Origin: Tepidibacter aestuarii
GTDB lineage: Bacteria; Bacillota; Clostridia; Peptostreptococcales; Peptostreptococcaceae
NCBI RefSeq assembly: GCF_934924865.1
Contig: NZ_OW235315.1
Coordinates: forward strand, 2,294,001-2,358,000
Length of the DNA stretch: 64,000 nt
Direction of reading: 5' to 3'
The notes under the pieces are model-generated. The model was not told where the DNA came from. It ran no database searches and was given only the letters and a program-made list of their open reading frames with translations. How positions within the stretch are numbered: position 1 is the stretch's first letter; each line of letters opens with the position of its first letter. Below are positions 37,281 through 47,522 of this stretch, piece after piece. Made by a program: the position numbers and the translations under genes.

Positions 37281-37338
37281 GGTACTGAATAAAAAATAAT
37301 TGATAGAAAACAAAAAAAGACTATATTCTTATATAGTC

Positions 37339-38277
37339 CTAATATAAAGTATTTACTTTAACCTCTTCACATTCCATTATATAAATTTTATTTAACCCTT
37401 CTTTAAGTTTAACATTTCCTCTGGTATATCTACTATCTGATTCTTCATCCTGGAAATCATTATTTTTATTCCACTCTACATTTCCTTTTAATCCATTAGA
37501 ATTTTCCACTGTTGCAAATATATCTAAATTATCATCTAAGTCTACATTTATATCTACATCTAAAGGTCTTTTTATAACCCACTTATTTTTCACAGCATCT
37601 CCATTTATATCTATATTCTGATTATTTGCTTCTATTTCAATATTTTTATTTCCCGGTAAAAAGATTGTATATTCAACTCTAGTAACTCCTGGATTTAAAT
37701 TTTCAGCTTTTGCTAAATCTTCAAATTCTATATATAAATCATCTCCAACTTCTCTTGACTTTATTTTTGAACTATTTATAATATTTTCTGATTTTTCTTT
37801 TGAACTTGCTAAAACTGTTGCTTTTCCTGAAACTATAATTTTACTTTTAACCCCCTCTTTTATATTCAATGTTGCATATGTATAGTGTCTTGGGTAATCC
37901 ACTATCACTTTTTTTATATTGTTATCTATATTAATTTCTTTATCATTAATCAAAGTACTATATTCTTGTCTATTTATACAACTTGACAGCTTTGGCATTA
38001 TATCAAGTGAAGATATTGTATATGCACCTATGCTAAATATTCCTATTAATATAATCATAAACATGCTTAAAATATCGTACTTTACTTTTGATTGTTCTTC
38101 CTTTGAAAAATAAACATGAGCTATAATTTCAAATCCAAGTATTATTAAAACTACAGGCCAAAACTTAAATATGTATTCAGTTATTTCTACTCCCTTTAAT
38201 AAAGATGTTAATAGAACTAGCCCTAGTATAATAAACATTACACCTGAAGATAGGTTTCCCACTCTCCATCTTCGCAT
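37339..38277 (-). CDS. Membrane protein with DUF5668-like N-terminus and adhesin-like external domain
   Basis: A 312-residue protein. The first 60 residues, GVMFIILGLVLLTSLL followed by FWPVVLIILGFEII, are the LiaI/LiaF-like two-helix motif (FWPxxLIxxG). A third membrane segment lies at about 72-92. The external C-terminal part is beta-rich and resembles putative auto-adhesin regions of envelope-stress proteins. It follows an unrelated membrane gene whose stop it touches (38277), so the two are coupled. It is probably functionally linked to the PadR operon beside it. Confidence 0.75.
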   Translation of the reverse strand: MRRWRVGNLSSGVMFIILGLVLLTSLLKGVEITEYIFKFWPVVLIILGFEIIAHVYFSKEEQSKVKYDILSMFMIILIGIFSIGAYTISSLDIMPKLSSCINRQEYSTLINDKEINIDNNIKKVIVDYPRHYTYATLNIKEGVKSKIIVSGKATVLASSKEKSENIINSSKIKSREVGDDLYIEFEDLAKAENLNPGVTRVEYTIFLPGNKNIEIEANNQNIDINGDAVKNKWVIKRPLDVDINVDLDDNLDIFATVENSNGLKGNVEWNKNNDFQDEESDSRYTRGNVKLKEGLNKIYIMECEEVKVNTLY

Positions 38278-39104
38278 TATATTTCCCCCTCTTTATTTAG
38301 ATTATATTTTTTACTACCATGAAGAAGCTTTATACCTCCTATTATAAATATAATGCCTACAATCCCTGTTGTTAGATATCTTTTTATTTCATAAATACTT
38401 ATATATTTTGTAATACCTAAATGCTTAATTAGAGCATCAAATCCATCCACTAGTATATTTTGAAATATTGCTATACAGCCTATAGTAATCAATAAATACC
38501 CAAGTATTTTACTTTTATCTTTTATTAAAAATGTATTTTCTTTTAAAGAACTAAATATAGGAATATTTGTATCTTTTAAATTTTCTTCTGATGCTTTATG
38601 CATAGCATCAAATAAGCTATAGAACCAAACCATAGGTACTAAAAACATCAAAAAATTAATTTCCAAAAGATCAGTAAGAAAAAATGGTAAGAAAAAAGCT
38701 CCCATTAACTGAATACCTTGTCCTTTTAAATTCAGATACATATGTCCTGCTCCTGGAATTATAGATAATGCCATGGCTATAACTTGTTTATTTGGAATCT
38801 TACTTCCCCATTCTAGAGCAAATTCTTTATTATAGTCCTCAACATTATTAATATATCCTTTATTTATTTTATCAACTAAAATCATACTATCAACCATACC
38901 TATCAGCCATATGATAGGAAATATTATTACTAATGCTTCCCCCTGATATATACCTAAAATTTCAATTGTAAAAAACATTATAAACAAATTAGTAATTAAG
39001 CTTACAAAAAATACTGCTCCCCTTTGTATATTATCAAGATATACATAAGACAGTCCTGGTAATATTGATAATAAAAAAGTCAATAATTTGCTTTTTCTAT
39101 TCAT
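38277..39104 (-). CDS. Polytopic membrane protein of unknown function
   Basis: A 275-residue protein with about seven hydrophobic segments. It contains two copies of a pattern: LLTFLLSILPGLSYVYLDNIQRGAVFFV near residues 6-34 and IAMALSIIPGAGHMYLNLKGQGIQLMG at about 110-137. Both have the SxxPGxxxxYL signature of TM2-like proteins, so it looks like an internal duplication. The ATG at 39104 follows AAAGGGGGA. The upstream in-frame start at 39173 has no site. It overlaps the DUF5668-like gene by one base. Confidence 0.75.
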   Translation of the reverse strand: MNRKSKLLTFLLSILPGLSYVYLDNIQRGAVFFVSLITNLFIMFFTIEILGIYQGEALVIIFPIIWLIGMVDSMILVDKINKGYINNVEDYNKEFALEWGSKIPNKQVIAMALSIIPGAGHMYLNLKGQGIQLMGAFFLPFFLTDLLEINFLMFLVPMVWFYSLFDAMHKASEENLKDTNIPIFSSLKENTFLIKDKSKILGYLLITIGCIAIFQNILVDGFDALIKHLGITKYISIYEIKRYLTTGIVGIIFIIGGIKLLHGSKKYNLNKEGEI

Positions 39105-39203
39105 AAAAAGTCCCCCTTTATTTTTTCTTTTTAATACAATCTCCACAAATATTATATACGAAATACAATGCAATTGGAATAATTTGTATATTTTTTTAAT
39201 TAT

Positions 39204-39250
39204 TTATAAAAACTGCCTCTCCACAGAAATTAATTCCCATTTCGAGGCAG
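39204..39250 (-). terminator. Terminator after the ABC permease gene
   Basis: CTGCCTC (39213-39219) pairs with GAGGCAG (39244-39250), with a T-rich tail read leftward. It lies about 120 bases past the permease stop at 39369. Confidence 0.7.
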
Positions 39251-39368
39251 CCCCTATTTTTGAATTATCATGAAATTATAAACTAATCTAAGCCACGCAA
39301 ATTTCAAAGAATGAGTTTCAAAACTCTGTTGAGGATATGAACATATTAAATAACATAACGCAAATTTT

Positions 39369-41405
39369 TTATTTAAAAAATTCTTTAATAAAATCAGGAG
39401 CGCTGTCTTCATCAAAACTTCCATAAGCTATATTATTTTTATCCTCTGAGTAAAACCCTATAATATACTTTGCGTTTGAATCTAAACGATGATACTCATT
39501 TTCATAATTTTTTAAACAGATTTCTATTTTATCATTATCGAATATATCTAATCTCTTTATATTTTTATTATCATGGTTCATATATCTATCATACTGATCT
39601 ATATGTGTATCATCTTTATCTTTCTTTATTTCAACGGTAGCATAAGCTATTTCCTCTGGAGTAATTCTTGAATTCTTTATATAACCTTTCTCTTCTAGCC
39701 ATTTTTCAAATTTAACAAAAGATTTATCCCATCTTAAATTTATGCTATTGTCATACTTACCTTCTATCCAATCTTCATCATCTTCTTTTTTATTTTTATC
39801 TTCTATTAATGAAATATTTATATCTGCCCAATCTACTTTCTTATCTGTCATATCTTCATATTTTTGATTGCTTATTTCGTCTTTTAAAATAGCTAAACAT
39901 TCCTTAATATCTTCTTGATCAGTTATAGAAGTTACTTTATTGCTATTTTCTACAGGTCTAATTGTTATTTTTTCAATATCTGAATAATTAGCCTCAAAAA
40001 TTCTATTGTTTATTTCTTTATACTCTTTAGACTCATAAATTGGCTTTAGATATTTAATATAATCTTCTTTTAAAATATAATATCTTCTTCTTACTTCTCT
40101 TCCGCTTTTTAATTTATATGCAATAGCAACAGCTTGATTTGTATTGTCTGTGTCTAAATTCTTATCTTTATTATTTATAATTTCCTTATGAAATTGTTGA
40201 ATACTATTCCAATTATCTTCATCATAATAGAGTCTTTTCTCTTCAGAATCATTTAATCTATAGAAACTGTTATCAAGGTATATACCTTCTACTTTGCCTA
40301 ATTCTGGAACATATTTTTCATATCCAATAATATCAAACTTCATTCCTAATAAAAGCAGTATTATTATACCAGCATATATACAATATCCTTTTACATTTTT
40401 AAATACTCTTAAAGATTTTTTTATAATGATTTCTGCAGTAAAATATCCTATTACAGACATAATAATATACCAACATAGTACCCAATGAATATTATTTCTT
40501 GATCCAGCAAAATACAATCCACCTAATAGCATAGTACAAAATGTTACTCCATACTTGAATATAGGCTTAAAACTTCTAAAAGCAATAGACTGAGATGCTG
40601 ATTCTAGATTTCTTTTATTATATAAAATTTTTGATACAATATATATAATAACAAAACTTACTATATATATTAACATTGCTTTAACACTCATAAGATCTTC
40701 ATTTGGTACTAAAGGCGCAATGCTTAATGGAGATAATTTGAATAAATCTCCCCTCAAGTACGAATCACCATCAAATCCATAAATAAAAATTCCCGTATTA
40801 TAAACTATTAAACCAGTTAAACCTATTGGTAAAAATAAAAATATGTACGTTAATACCCCTTGAGCAGCTGATATTCCTGTAATCATTCCTACAAGAACTG
40901 TAAACATAAAAATTAATATACTTAAAATTATAGTTATTCCGCCCCATCTTAGAATATCTACTGTATATACAATATCTTTATAATACCCATTATAAGATAA
41001 TGTAGAATTCAATATAACACAAGCAATTGTAGTAATAACTACCGGAATTATTAAAAGTAATATACCTACAAAGATATGGCTATTATATAAATTCCCTCTT
41101 TTTATAGGAAGAGAGTGAATCATATCTGATGATTTTTTTACATGCATATATCTAAATAATAGAATACCTAGAATAATAGGTATAACCCCTATTAATATTA
41201 TTGATTGCCCAGTTTCAAAATCAAATATCCTTTTTATTGGATTTTCTCTATAGTATCCATAATTTTCAACTTCACTATTTATCATAAGCATTCCCATTGG
41301 TATAGTAAGTAATAGACCTAATAAGTAGACTACTCCTACCCAAGAAAATCTTTTTATATCATTAAATATTACTCCTCTATTAAAAAATGATGTTTTCAAT
41401 TTCAT
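39369..41405 (-). CDS. ABC transporter permease of a YtrA-type operon
   Basis: A 678-residue permease. Its N-terminal half has six or seven membrane segments with the RYMHVKKSSDMIHSLPIKR loop typical of ABC-2-type permeases in this operon class. A further set follows at about 300-355. The C-terminal part (from about 370) is a large soluble, charged domain. It overlaps the ATPase gene by 26 bases. Related transporters in Bacillus respond to cell-wall antibiotics, but the substrate here is unknown. Confidence 0.85.
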   Translation of the reverse strand: MKLKTSFFNRGVIFNDIKRFSWVGVVYLLGLLLTIPMGMLMINSEVENYGYYRENPIKRIFDFETGQSIILIGVIPIILGILLFRYMHVKKSSDMIHSLPIKRGNLYNSHIFVGILLLIIPVVITTIACVILNSTLSYNGYYKDIVYTVDILRWGGITIILSILIFMFTVLVGMITGISAAQGVLTYIFLFLPIGLTGLIVYNTGIFIYGFDGDSYLRGDLFKLSPLSIAPLVPNEDLMSVKAMLIYIVSFVIIYIVSKILYNKRNLESASQSIAFRSFKPIFKYGVTFCTMLLGGLYFAGSRNNIHWVLCWYIIMSVIGYFTAEIIIKKSLRVFKNVKGYCIYAGIIILLLLGMKFDIIGYEKYVPELGKVEGIYLDNSFYRLNDSEEKRLYYDEDNWNSIQQFHKEIINNKDKNLDTDNTNQAVAIAYKLKSGREVRRRYYILKEDYIKYLKPIYESKEYKEINNRIFEANYSDIEKITIRPVENSNKVTSITDQEDIKECLAILKDEISNQKYEDMTDKKVDWADINISLIEDKNKKEDDEDWIEGKYDNSINLRWDKSFVKFEKWLEEKGYIKNSRITPEEIAYATVEIKKDKDDTHIDQYDRYMNHDNKNIKRLDIFDNDKIEICLKNYENEYHRLDSNAKYIIGFYSEDKNNIAYGSFDEDSAPDFIKEFFK

Positions 41406-42276
41406 ACCCGATTCCCCCCATTTCGTAAATAAATATTTCTTCTAATGTTAGTGGTAAAACATCTAAAATCTTTGGTTCATACTTTTCTAATGTAGATATT
41501 GCATTTTCTCTTTTGCCCCTAACAATTAATAAAACAATACTTCCTCTTTCTTCCTTATAAAGCACATCTATATTATCCAAAATATCTTTTGGTATTTCAT
41601 CAAAAGCAACTTGTATTTTATGAACATCAGATTTTAAATCATCTAAATCTTTTTGAATTATCATACTTCCTTTGTGAAGTATTCCTATGTGATCACATAT
41701 ATCTTCAAGTTCTCTAAGATTGTGAGAAGAAATAAATACTGTCATTTCTCTTTCTGCTACATCTTGAATAATTAAATTTTTTATTTTTTTTCTCATAACA
41801 GGATCTAACCCATCTACTGGCTCATCTAGAATCATAACCTTTGGCATTGTAGATAAGCTAAGCCAAAATGCAACTTGTCTTTGCATACCTTTAGATAAAC
41901 TATTTATTCTTTTATTAATATCTATATTAAAAACTTGCTCTAATTTTTTAAATCTATCCTCATTCCAATTTGCATAAATTCTTTTATAGAATTTAGACAT
42001 TTCTTTTATTGTATATTGAGAAAAGAAGTAAAGAGTATCAGGCATAAATATCATGTCTGATTTTATATCTATATTTTCATATACTTCATTATCATCTATG
42101 TATACTTCTCCACTGTCTTGTTTATAAATACCTGATAAAAGCTTTAGAAGTGTAGTTTTTCCAGCTCCATTTGAACCTACTAACCCGTATACCGAACCTT
42201 TTTCTACACTTAAACTAACATCTTTCAAAGCTTCAAATCCTTCAAAAGATTTACTTACATTCTTTGCTACAATCAT
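41380..42276 (-). CDS. ABC transporter ATP-binding protein, YtrB-like
   Basis: A 298-residue ATPase. Walker A GSNGAGKTTLLK (about 36-47), Q-loop region near MFMPDTLYFF, signature SLSKGMQRQ, Walker B VMILDEPVDGLDP and the switch His in ISSHNLRELED are all present. The last 90 residues form an accessory domain. It is encoded between the GntR regulator and the permease, overlapping both by 26 bases, so all three are tightly coupled. Confidence 0.93.
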   Translation of the reverse strand: MIVAKNVSKSFEGFEALKDVSLSVEKGSVYGLVGSNGAGKTTLLKLLSGIYKQDSGEVYIDDNEVYENIDIKSDMIFMPDTLYFFSQYTIKEMSKFYKRIYANWNEDRFKKLEQVFNIDINKRINSLSKGMQRQVAFWLSLSTMPKVMILDEPVDGLDPVMRKKIKNLIIQDVAEREMTVFISSHNLRELEDICDHIGILHKGSMIIQKDLDDLKSDVHKIQVAFDEIPKDILDNIDVLYKEERGSIVLLIVRGKRENAISTLEKYEPKILDVLPLTLEEIFIYEMGGIGYEIENIIF

Positions 42277-42658
42277 TTTCTTCTCCTCCTTTAACTAAAT
42301 TCTCTGCTTCCGAAATCATATCTATAATTTCATCCTTATTAATTCCTAAATAAATAGCTTCAGATAAATTCTTAACTAATTCCTTTTTTATAGTTGTTAA
42401 CTTTTCAGAATTTGTAATTTGAGCTGATGACATTACAAAACTTCCTTTCCCTTTTATAGAATATATATATCCTTGTCTTTCTAACTCTCTATATGCTTTT
42501 TGAATAGTATTTGGATTAATTGTAAGCTGTTTTGAAAGTGTACGTACTGAAGGTAGTTTTTCATCTACTTTTAGAACCTCACTAATTATAAGTTCTTTAA
42601 ATTTCTCTACTAGTTGCTCATATATAGGTAATCTGCTTCTTAAGTCTAATTCAAACAT
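42251..42658 (-). CDS. GntR family regulator, YtrA subfamily
   Basis: A 135-residue repressor. The winged helix-turn-helix is typical: LPIYEQLVEKFKELIISEVL, KLPSVRTLSKQLTINPNTIQKAYRELERQGYIYS and the wing GKGSFV. A short C-terminal helical dimer region replaces the large effector domain of other GntR types, as in YtrA. GGAGGG precedes the ATG. It probably represses its own operon at the palindrome over its promoter. Confidence 0.95.
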   Translation of the reverse strand: MFELDLRSRLPIYEQLVEKFKELIISEVLKVDEKLPSVRTLSKQLTINPNTIQKAYRELERQGYIYSIKGKGSFVMSSAQITNSEKLTTIKKELVKNLSEAIYLGINKDEIIDMISEAENLVKGGEENDCSKECK

Positions 42659-42711
42659 TATTACCCTCCTTCCGTTATATCTGTATTATGTGTGTTATCT
42701 GTATTATTATA

Positions 42712-42755
42712 TGTAGTACAGTAACAATTATATACTACACTTTTTATTTTGTAAA
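42712..42755 (-). promoter_or_regulatory. Promoter and candidate YtrA operator
   Basis: TTTACA (42750-42755), 17 bases and TATAAT (42727-42732) form a near-consensus promoter. The palindrome TGTAGTA (42712-42718) / TACTACA (42733-42739) spans the -10 region, so binding there would block transcription. The operator role is inferred from position. Confidence 0.7.
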
Positions 42756-42767
42756 TACACAAAAACA

Positions 42768-42797
42768 AAAAAAAGAAGGCTAAACACCTTCTTTTCT
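42768..42797 (-). terminator. Terminator of the ribose operon
   Basis: AAAAGAAGG and CCTTCTTTT around a short loop, with a long T run read leftward, nine bases past the rbsB stop. Confidence 0.9.
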
Positions 42798-42805
42798 TAG
42801 TATTA

Positions 42806-43711
42806 TTATTCAGTTACTAACTTTAATTCAACAGGTATGAAGTTTTCTACACTCTCACCTTTTATTACTTTATCTGCATTCTCAACACCTAAAGAACCTA
42901 TTTGATCTGGTTGTTGAGCAACTGTCGCAGCCATTTTTCCTTCTTTTACAGCTGCTACAGCATCATCTGTTGCATCAAATCCTACAACCATAATGTCTTT
43001 TCCACTTGTCTCTATAGCTTTTAAAGCTCCTAGAGCCATTTCATCATTATGTGCAAATACTGCCTTTATCTCTGGTTGAGCTTGTAACATATTTTCCATT
43101 ACTGAAAGTCCTTTTGTTCTATCAAAGTCAGCAGCTTGTTTTGCTACTACTTCTATTTCACTAGTATTTATAGCATCGTTAAAACCTTTTCCTCTATCTC
43201 TTGTAGCAGAAGCTCCTGGTATCCCTTCAAGTTCAACCATTTTACCTTTTCCACCTAATTTTTCTACTATATATTCTCCTGCCATTTTTCCACCAGCTAC
43301 ATTATCAGAAGCTATATGTGTTACAACATCTCCACCATTAGCAGCTCTATCTAATGTTATAACTGGAATATTAGCATTGTTTGCAGTTTGAACAGCATTT
43401 ACTACTGCATCTGAGTCAACAGGATTTATCATTATTAAAGATACTCCTCTTGTAGTTAAATCTTCCATATTTGCAATTTCTTTAGCAGGGTCATTTTGAG
43501 AATCAAGTACAACAAGTTCATAACCTAATTCTTTAGCCTTAGCTTCAGCTCCATCTTTTAATGTTACAAAGAATGGATTGTTAAGAGTTGATAATACTAA
43601 TCCTATTTTCTTTCCACCTTCTTGTCCTGTATCCTCTTGTTGGTTTCCACATCCAGCAAGCATTCCTAAAGTTAAAATAGCAACAAGCAAAATTGAAAAT
43701 ATTTTTTTCAT
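42806..43711 (-). CDS. rbsB: Ribose ABC transporter substrate-binding lipoprotein
   Basis: A 301-residue binding protein. The lipobox LGMLAGC anchors it to the outer face of the membrane. Sugar-binding signatures include [37 protein letters not shown] and [11 protein letters not shown]. As the last gene of the rbs operon, separated by a 49-base gap, it is probably the most abundant product. The family binds ribose or a related pentose, and rbsK and rbsD in the same operon support ribose. Confidence 0.95.
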   Translation of the reverse strand: MKKIFSILLVAILTLGMLAGCGNQQEDTGQEGGKKIGLVLSTLNNPFFVTLKDGAEAKAKELGYELVVLDSQNDPAKEIANMEDLTTRGVSLIMINPVDSDAVVNAVQTANNANIPVITLDRAANGGDVVTHIASDNVAGGKMAGEYIVEKLGGKGKMVELEGIPGASATRDRGKGFNDAINTSEIEVVAKQAADFDRTKGLSVMENMLQAQPEIKAVFAHNDEMALGALKAIETSGKDIMVVGFDATDDAVAAVKEGKMAATVAQQPDQIGSLGVENADKVIKGESVENFIPVELKLVTE

Positions 43712-43760
43712 TTATATTTCCTCCCTCTTTAATTTTATATTAAGGTATTCACCATAATAT

Positions 43761-44693
43761 CTATTTTGATTTTCTGTCTAAAAGTACTGCTATTAATATC
43801 ACTGCACCTTTTGCAATCATTTGATAATAAGAAGATACGTTAAGCAGGTTAAGTGAATTGTTTAATATTCCTATAATCAAAGCCCCAATAACTGTTCCAA
43901 GTATACTTCCTTGTCCTCCTGCAAGACTTGTTCCTCCTAAAACTACAGCAGCAATAGCATCTAGTTCATATCCTGAACCAGCATTTGGCTGAGCAGAAAA
44001 AAGTCTTGAAGTAACTATAATCCCTGATAATGATGCTAATATTCCACTTATTGTATAAACCCATACCTTTAATTTAGTAGTATTAAGTCCTGACAATCTT
44101 GAAGCTTCTTCATTTCCACCTACTGCATATACATACCTACCTAATCTTGTTTGAGTTAATATATAGTAGCATATAGCAAATACTAATATCATAAAATATA
44201 CAGGTACTGGTATCCCTAATAATTGACCTGCTCCTAATTTAGAAAAAGCCATAGCACCTTTGCTATTTCCTAATCCTATAGGTCTTCCCTCAGTAAAAAC
44301 TAAAGTAGCTCCTCTAAGTATTGTCATCATTGCAAGAGTTGCAATGAAAGGTTGAATTTTTCCTTTACTTATAATTAATCCACTTAATGCCCCTACTCCT
44401 CCTCCTACTGCAAGTGCTATTATAATAGCTAAAAATACATTCATGCCTGAAGCTATTAAACTTGCACAAATAGCTCCCGAAAATGCAAGTATAGAACCTA
44501 CAGAAAGATCTATTCCTCCAGTTAGTATTACAAATGTCATACCAGCTGCAATAACAGCATTTATGGATGTTTGTTTAAATACATTTAGCATATTTGGTAC
44601 TGTTAAAAATCTAGGACTCAAAAAGGAAACTATTATAGAAAACACTATAAGTCCTATTATGGATTTAAATTTCATAAGTTTTTCTTTATTCAT
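43761..44693 (-). CDS. rbsC: Ribose ABC transporter permease
   Basis: A 310-residue permease with eight to ten membrane segments. Family motifs are GMTFVILTGGIDLSVGS, the ALSGLIISKGKIQPFIATL stretch, and GYELDAIAAVVLGGTSLAGGQG, the EAA-like coupling loop. AAGGAGG precedes the ATG. It sits directly after rbsA in the operon and completes the importer with RbsB. Confidence 0.96.
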   Translation of the reverse strand: MNKEKLMKFKSIIGLIVFSIIVSFLSPRFLTVPNMLNVFKQTSINAVIAAGMTFVILTGGIDLSVGSILAFSGAICASLIASGMNVFLAIIIALAVGGGVGALSGLIISKGKIQPFIATLAMMTILRGATLVFTEGRPIGLGNSKGAMAFSKLGAGQLLGIPVPVYFMILVFAICYYILTQTRLGRYVYAVGGNEEASRLSGLNTTKLKVWVYTISGILASLSGIIVTSRLFSAQPNAGSGYELDAIAAVVLGGTSLAGGQGSILGTVIGALIIGILNNSLNLLNVSSYYQMIAKGAVILIAVLLDRKSK

Positions 44694-44695
44694 TA

Positions 44696-46189
44696 TTAAG
44701 CCTCCTTTACACCTACTGCACTCTTCATTATCTTTTCTTGAGTTGCATCATTCATACTAAATTCTCCTGTAATTTTACCTTCATGAAGTACCAGTATTCT
44801 ATCACTCATTCCTAAAATTTCAGGCATTTCTGAAGATATCATTATAATTGCTTTTCCTTGTTTCTTTAATATATTTATAAGATCATAAATTTCCTTTTTA
44901 GCTCCTACATCTACTCCTCTAGTAGGTTCATCTAATATTAAAACTTCTGGTTGTGTCATAATAGCTTTTGCAATAGCTACTTTTTGTTGATTTCCTCCAC
45001 TTAGATTTTTAATTATTTGATCTATACTTGGAGTTTTTATAGACATTTTATTTATATAATCTTTTACATCGCTTCCTTCTTTAGTTTTATCTATCCTCAC
45101 TAAAGTTGAAATTTTATCTAAAGAAGATATAGTCATATTTTCCTTTACAGAAAGTCCTAGTATTAATCCTTCTGATTTTCTGTCTTCACATACATAAGCT
45201 ATTCCTTCTTTTAGTCCTTCCTTTGGAGAATTTATACTCACCTTTTTACCATTTATAAAAATGTCACCTGCATCTTTACTTATCGCTCCATATAAAGTTT
45301 TTGCAAGTTCTGTTCTTCCAGCTCCCATAAGTCCTGAAATTCCAAGTATTTCTCCTTTTTTGACTTCGAAATTTATATCTTTTACATATTGGTTACTAAG
45401 ATTACGAACCTTCAATACTGTCTCTCCAGTTGAAGCATGTACTTTTGGAAACTGTTCTGTAAGTTTTCTTCCTACCATCATTTCAATTATTTTATCTTCA
45501 TCCAAATTAGAAACCTTTTCCTCACCTATATACTTTCCATCTCTTAAAACAGTGATATCATCACATATTTCAAATATTTCCTTTAATCTGTGAGAAATGT
45601 AAACGATTGCCTTGTCTTCATTCTTAAGTTCATTTATAACTTTAAACAAGCTTACTGTTTCTTTATCTGTTAAAGCATCTGTAGGCTCATCCATTATTAT
45701 TATTCTTGCATTCAAAGAAAGAGCTTTTGCTATTTCAACCATTTGCTGTTGTCCTAAACTAAGGTTCCCCAATAGTTCCTTAGGACTTTTATCTACTCTT
45801 AACTTCTTCAAAAGTACTTCAGCATCCTTATAAAGCTTTGTCCAATCTATTTTCCCGAATGAATTTAAAGGTTCTCTTCCTAGAAATATATTTTCACCTA
45901 TCGTTAACTGAGGAATTAAATTAAGCTCTTGATGTATTATTGCTATTCCTTTTTCTTGTGCATCTTTAGGTCCTCTAAGTTCTATTTTCTGTCCTTCATA
46001 ATACATTTCACCATCATTCTTCTTATATACACCACTTAATATTTTCATTAATGTTGATTTACCTGCTCCATTTTCTCCAAGTAATGCCATTACTTCTCCA
46101 GTGTATAACTTCAAATCAACTCCGTCTAAAGCCTTTACACCTGGAAATTCTTTAGTTATGCCTCTCATCTCTAAAATTGGTTTTTTCAT
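44696..46189 (-). CDS. rbsA: Ribose ABC transporter ATP-binding protein
   Basis: A 497-residue ATPase with two fused nucleotide-binding domains. The first has [29 protein letters not shown] and [10 protein letters not shown]. The second has a degenerate Walker A ([14 protein letters not shown]), as in the RbsA/MglA family, plus [14 protein letters not shown] and [13 protein letters not shown]. The ATG at 46189 is seven bases after GAGGTG. It follows rbsD by 12 bases. Confidence 0.97.
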   Translation of the reverse strand: MKKPILEMRGITKEFPGVKALDGVDLKLYTGEVMALLGENGAGKSTLMKILSGVYKKNDGEMYYEGQKIELRGPKDAQEKGIAIIHQELNLIPQLTIGENIFLGREPLNSFGKIDWTKLYKDAEVLLKKLRVDKSPKELLGNLSLGQQQMVEIAKALSLNARIIIMDEPTDALTDKETVSLFKVINELKNEDKAIVYISHRLKEIFEICDDITVLRDGKYIGEEKVSNLDEDKIIEMMVGRKLTEQFPKVHASTGETVLKVRNLSNQYVKDINFEVKKGEILGISGLMGAGRTELAKTLYGAISKDAGDIFINGKKVSINSPKEGLKEGIAYVCEDRKSEGLILGLSVKENMTISSLDKISTLVRIDKTKEGSDVKDYINKMSIKTPSIDQIIKNLSGGNQQKVAIAKAIMTQPEVLILDEPTRGVDVGAKKEIYDLINILKKQGKAIIMISSEMPEILGMSDRILVLHEGKITGEFSMNDATQEKIMKSAVGVKEA

Positions 46190-46201
46190 ATTTTTCACCT
46201 C

Positions 46202-46597
46202 TTAAAAGACTACTCCAGATTTTAATATCACGTTAGCATATGGTGTAAACTCTCCTGTTCTAACTACAGCCATAGAATCTTTTGTTATATTTTTAAATTC
46301 TTCATGTTTTACTTTTACTATTTTTATATCACTAAATCTCTTTAATATTTCTTCATATAACTTAGGACTTACCTCTTCCATTTCAGAAGCTACGATAATT
46401 TCTTCAACTTTTAATTCTTCTAATACTATGTCTAATGTATCTAAAAATGAAGGAATTCCATTTTTCAGAGCTAAATCTATTCTTTGAGTATTTTGTGGAA
46501 TAGGAAGACCACTGTCACAAATAGTTAGCATGTCTGTATGTCCCATCTTAGATATGGTATAAGATATTTCGCTGTTGATAAGTTTTCCTTTTTTCAT
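46202..46597 (-). CDS. rbsD: D-ribose pyranase
   Basis: A 131-residue mutarotase that converts beta-pyranose to beta-furanose ribose for the kinase. Seen are the N-terminal [17 protein letters not shown] with the catalytic His and Asp, and the C-terminal [19 protein letters not shown]. Its ATG shares a base with the rbsK stop (TAATG), so translation is coupled. Confidence 0.96.
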   Translation of the reverse strand: MKKGKLINSEISYTISKMGHTDMLTICDSGLPIPQNTQRIDLALKNGIPSFLDTLDIVLEELKVEEIIVASEMEEVSPKLYEEILKRFSDIKIVKVKHEEFKNITKDSMAVVRTGEFTPYANVILKSGVVF

Positions 46598-47517
46598 TAG
46601 TCATTCACTCCTTTGAAGTTTATAACATCTTCTAAATATGGTAATGAGCTTTGTGCTCCTTCTTTTGTTACACTAAGTGCACCAACTTTTGATGCAAAAT
46701 CTATAGCCTTATCTATATTTTCTTGATTTGCTAGAGAAACTGCTACTGCTCCTGTAAAACTATCTCCTGCTGCTGTTGTATCTACTGCGTTTACTTTGTA
46801 TGCTTTATACATCTTGTTCATATCTTTGTTTATATATAAAGCTCCTTTTGATCCTAGAGTAACTATAAGCTCTTTAACTCCTTTATTCATCAGTGCTTTT
46901 GCTGCATCTAATATATCTTCATCTTTTTTTATTTCAATTCCACTTAATATTTCAAGTTCTGTTTCATTTGGAGTTAATAGATCTACATTTTTTATTATTT
47001 CATCTCCTAATTTAACTGCTGGAGCTGGATTTAATATTGTATATTTATTTAACTTTTTCGACTTTTGAAGTGTATATCTCACTGTATCTATTGGTACTTC
47101 AAGTTGAACTACTACTATATCTGATTCTTTTATTACATCTATACAATTATCTATATCATCTTCTTTAAGTTCATAGTTTGCACCTGGAGCAACTACGATA
47201 CTGTTATCTGCATCTTCATTAACTGTAATCATTGCAACACCTGATGATATATTTTTTTCTTCTTTTACATACTCTACATTTACTTTATCTTTTTTAAGAG
47301 AATTTAATAATTCTTTTCCGAATCCATCTTGTCCAACTTTTCCTATCATATTTACTTTTCCATTTAGTCTTGCCATGGCAACAGCTTGATTTGCACCTTT
47401 GCCTCCTGGAACTTCTTTAAAATTTGATCCAATTACTGTTTGTCCGACTTTTGGCATTTTCTCTACATTAACAACTAAATCCATATTTAAACTTCCTACT
47501 ACAGTAATTTTTTTCAT
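46597..47517 (-). CDS. rbsK: Ribokinase
   Basis: A 306-residue PfkB-family kinase that phosphorylates ribose at O5. The N-terminal [18 protein letters not shown] and [16 protein letters not shown] are signature one. [20 protein letters not shown] is signature two with the catalytic Asp in the GD pair. The ATG at 47517 follows AGAGGTG, and the overlapping GTG at 47526 lies in that site. It follows rbsR closely. Confidence 0.96.
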   Translation of the reverse strand: MKKITVVGSLNMDLVVNVEKMPKVGQTVIGSNFKEVPGGKGANQAVAMARLNGKVNMIGKVGQDGFGKELLNSLKKDKVNVEYVKEEKNISSGVAMITVNEDADNSIVVAPGANYELKEDDIDNCIDVIKESDIVVVQLEVPIDTVRYTLQKSKKLNKYTILNPAPAVKLGDEIIKNVDLLTPNETELEILSGIEIKKDEDILDAAKALMNKGVKELIVTLGSKGALYINKDMNKMYKAYKVNAVDTTAAGDSFTGAVAVSLANQENIDKAIDFASKVGALSVTKEGAQSSLPYLEDVINFKGVND

Positions 47518-47522
47518 ACTTT

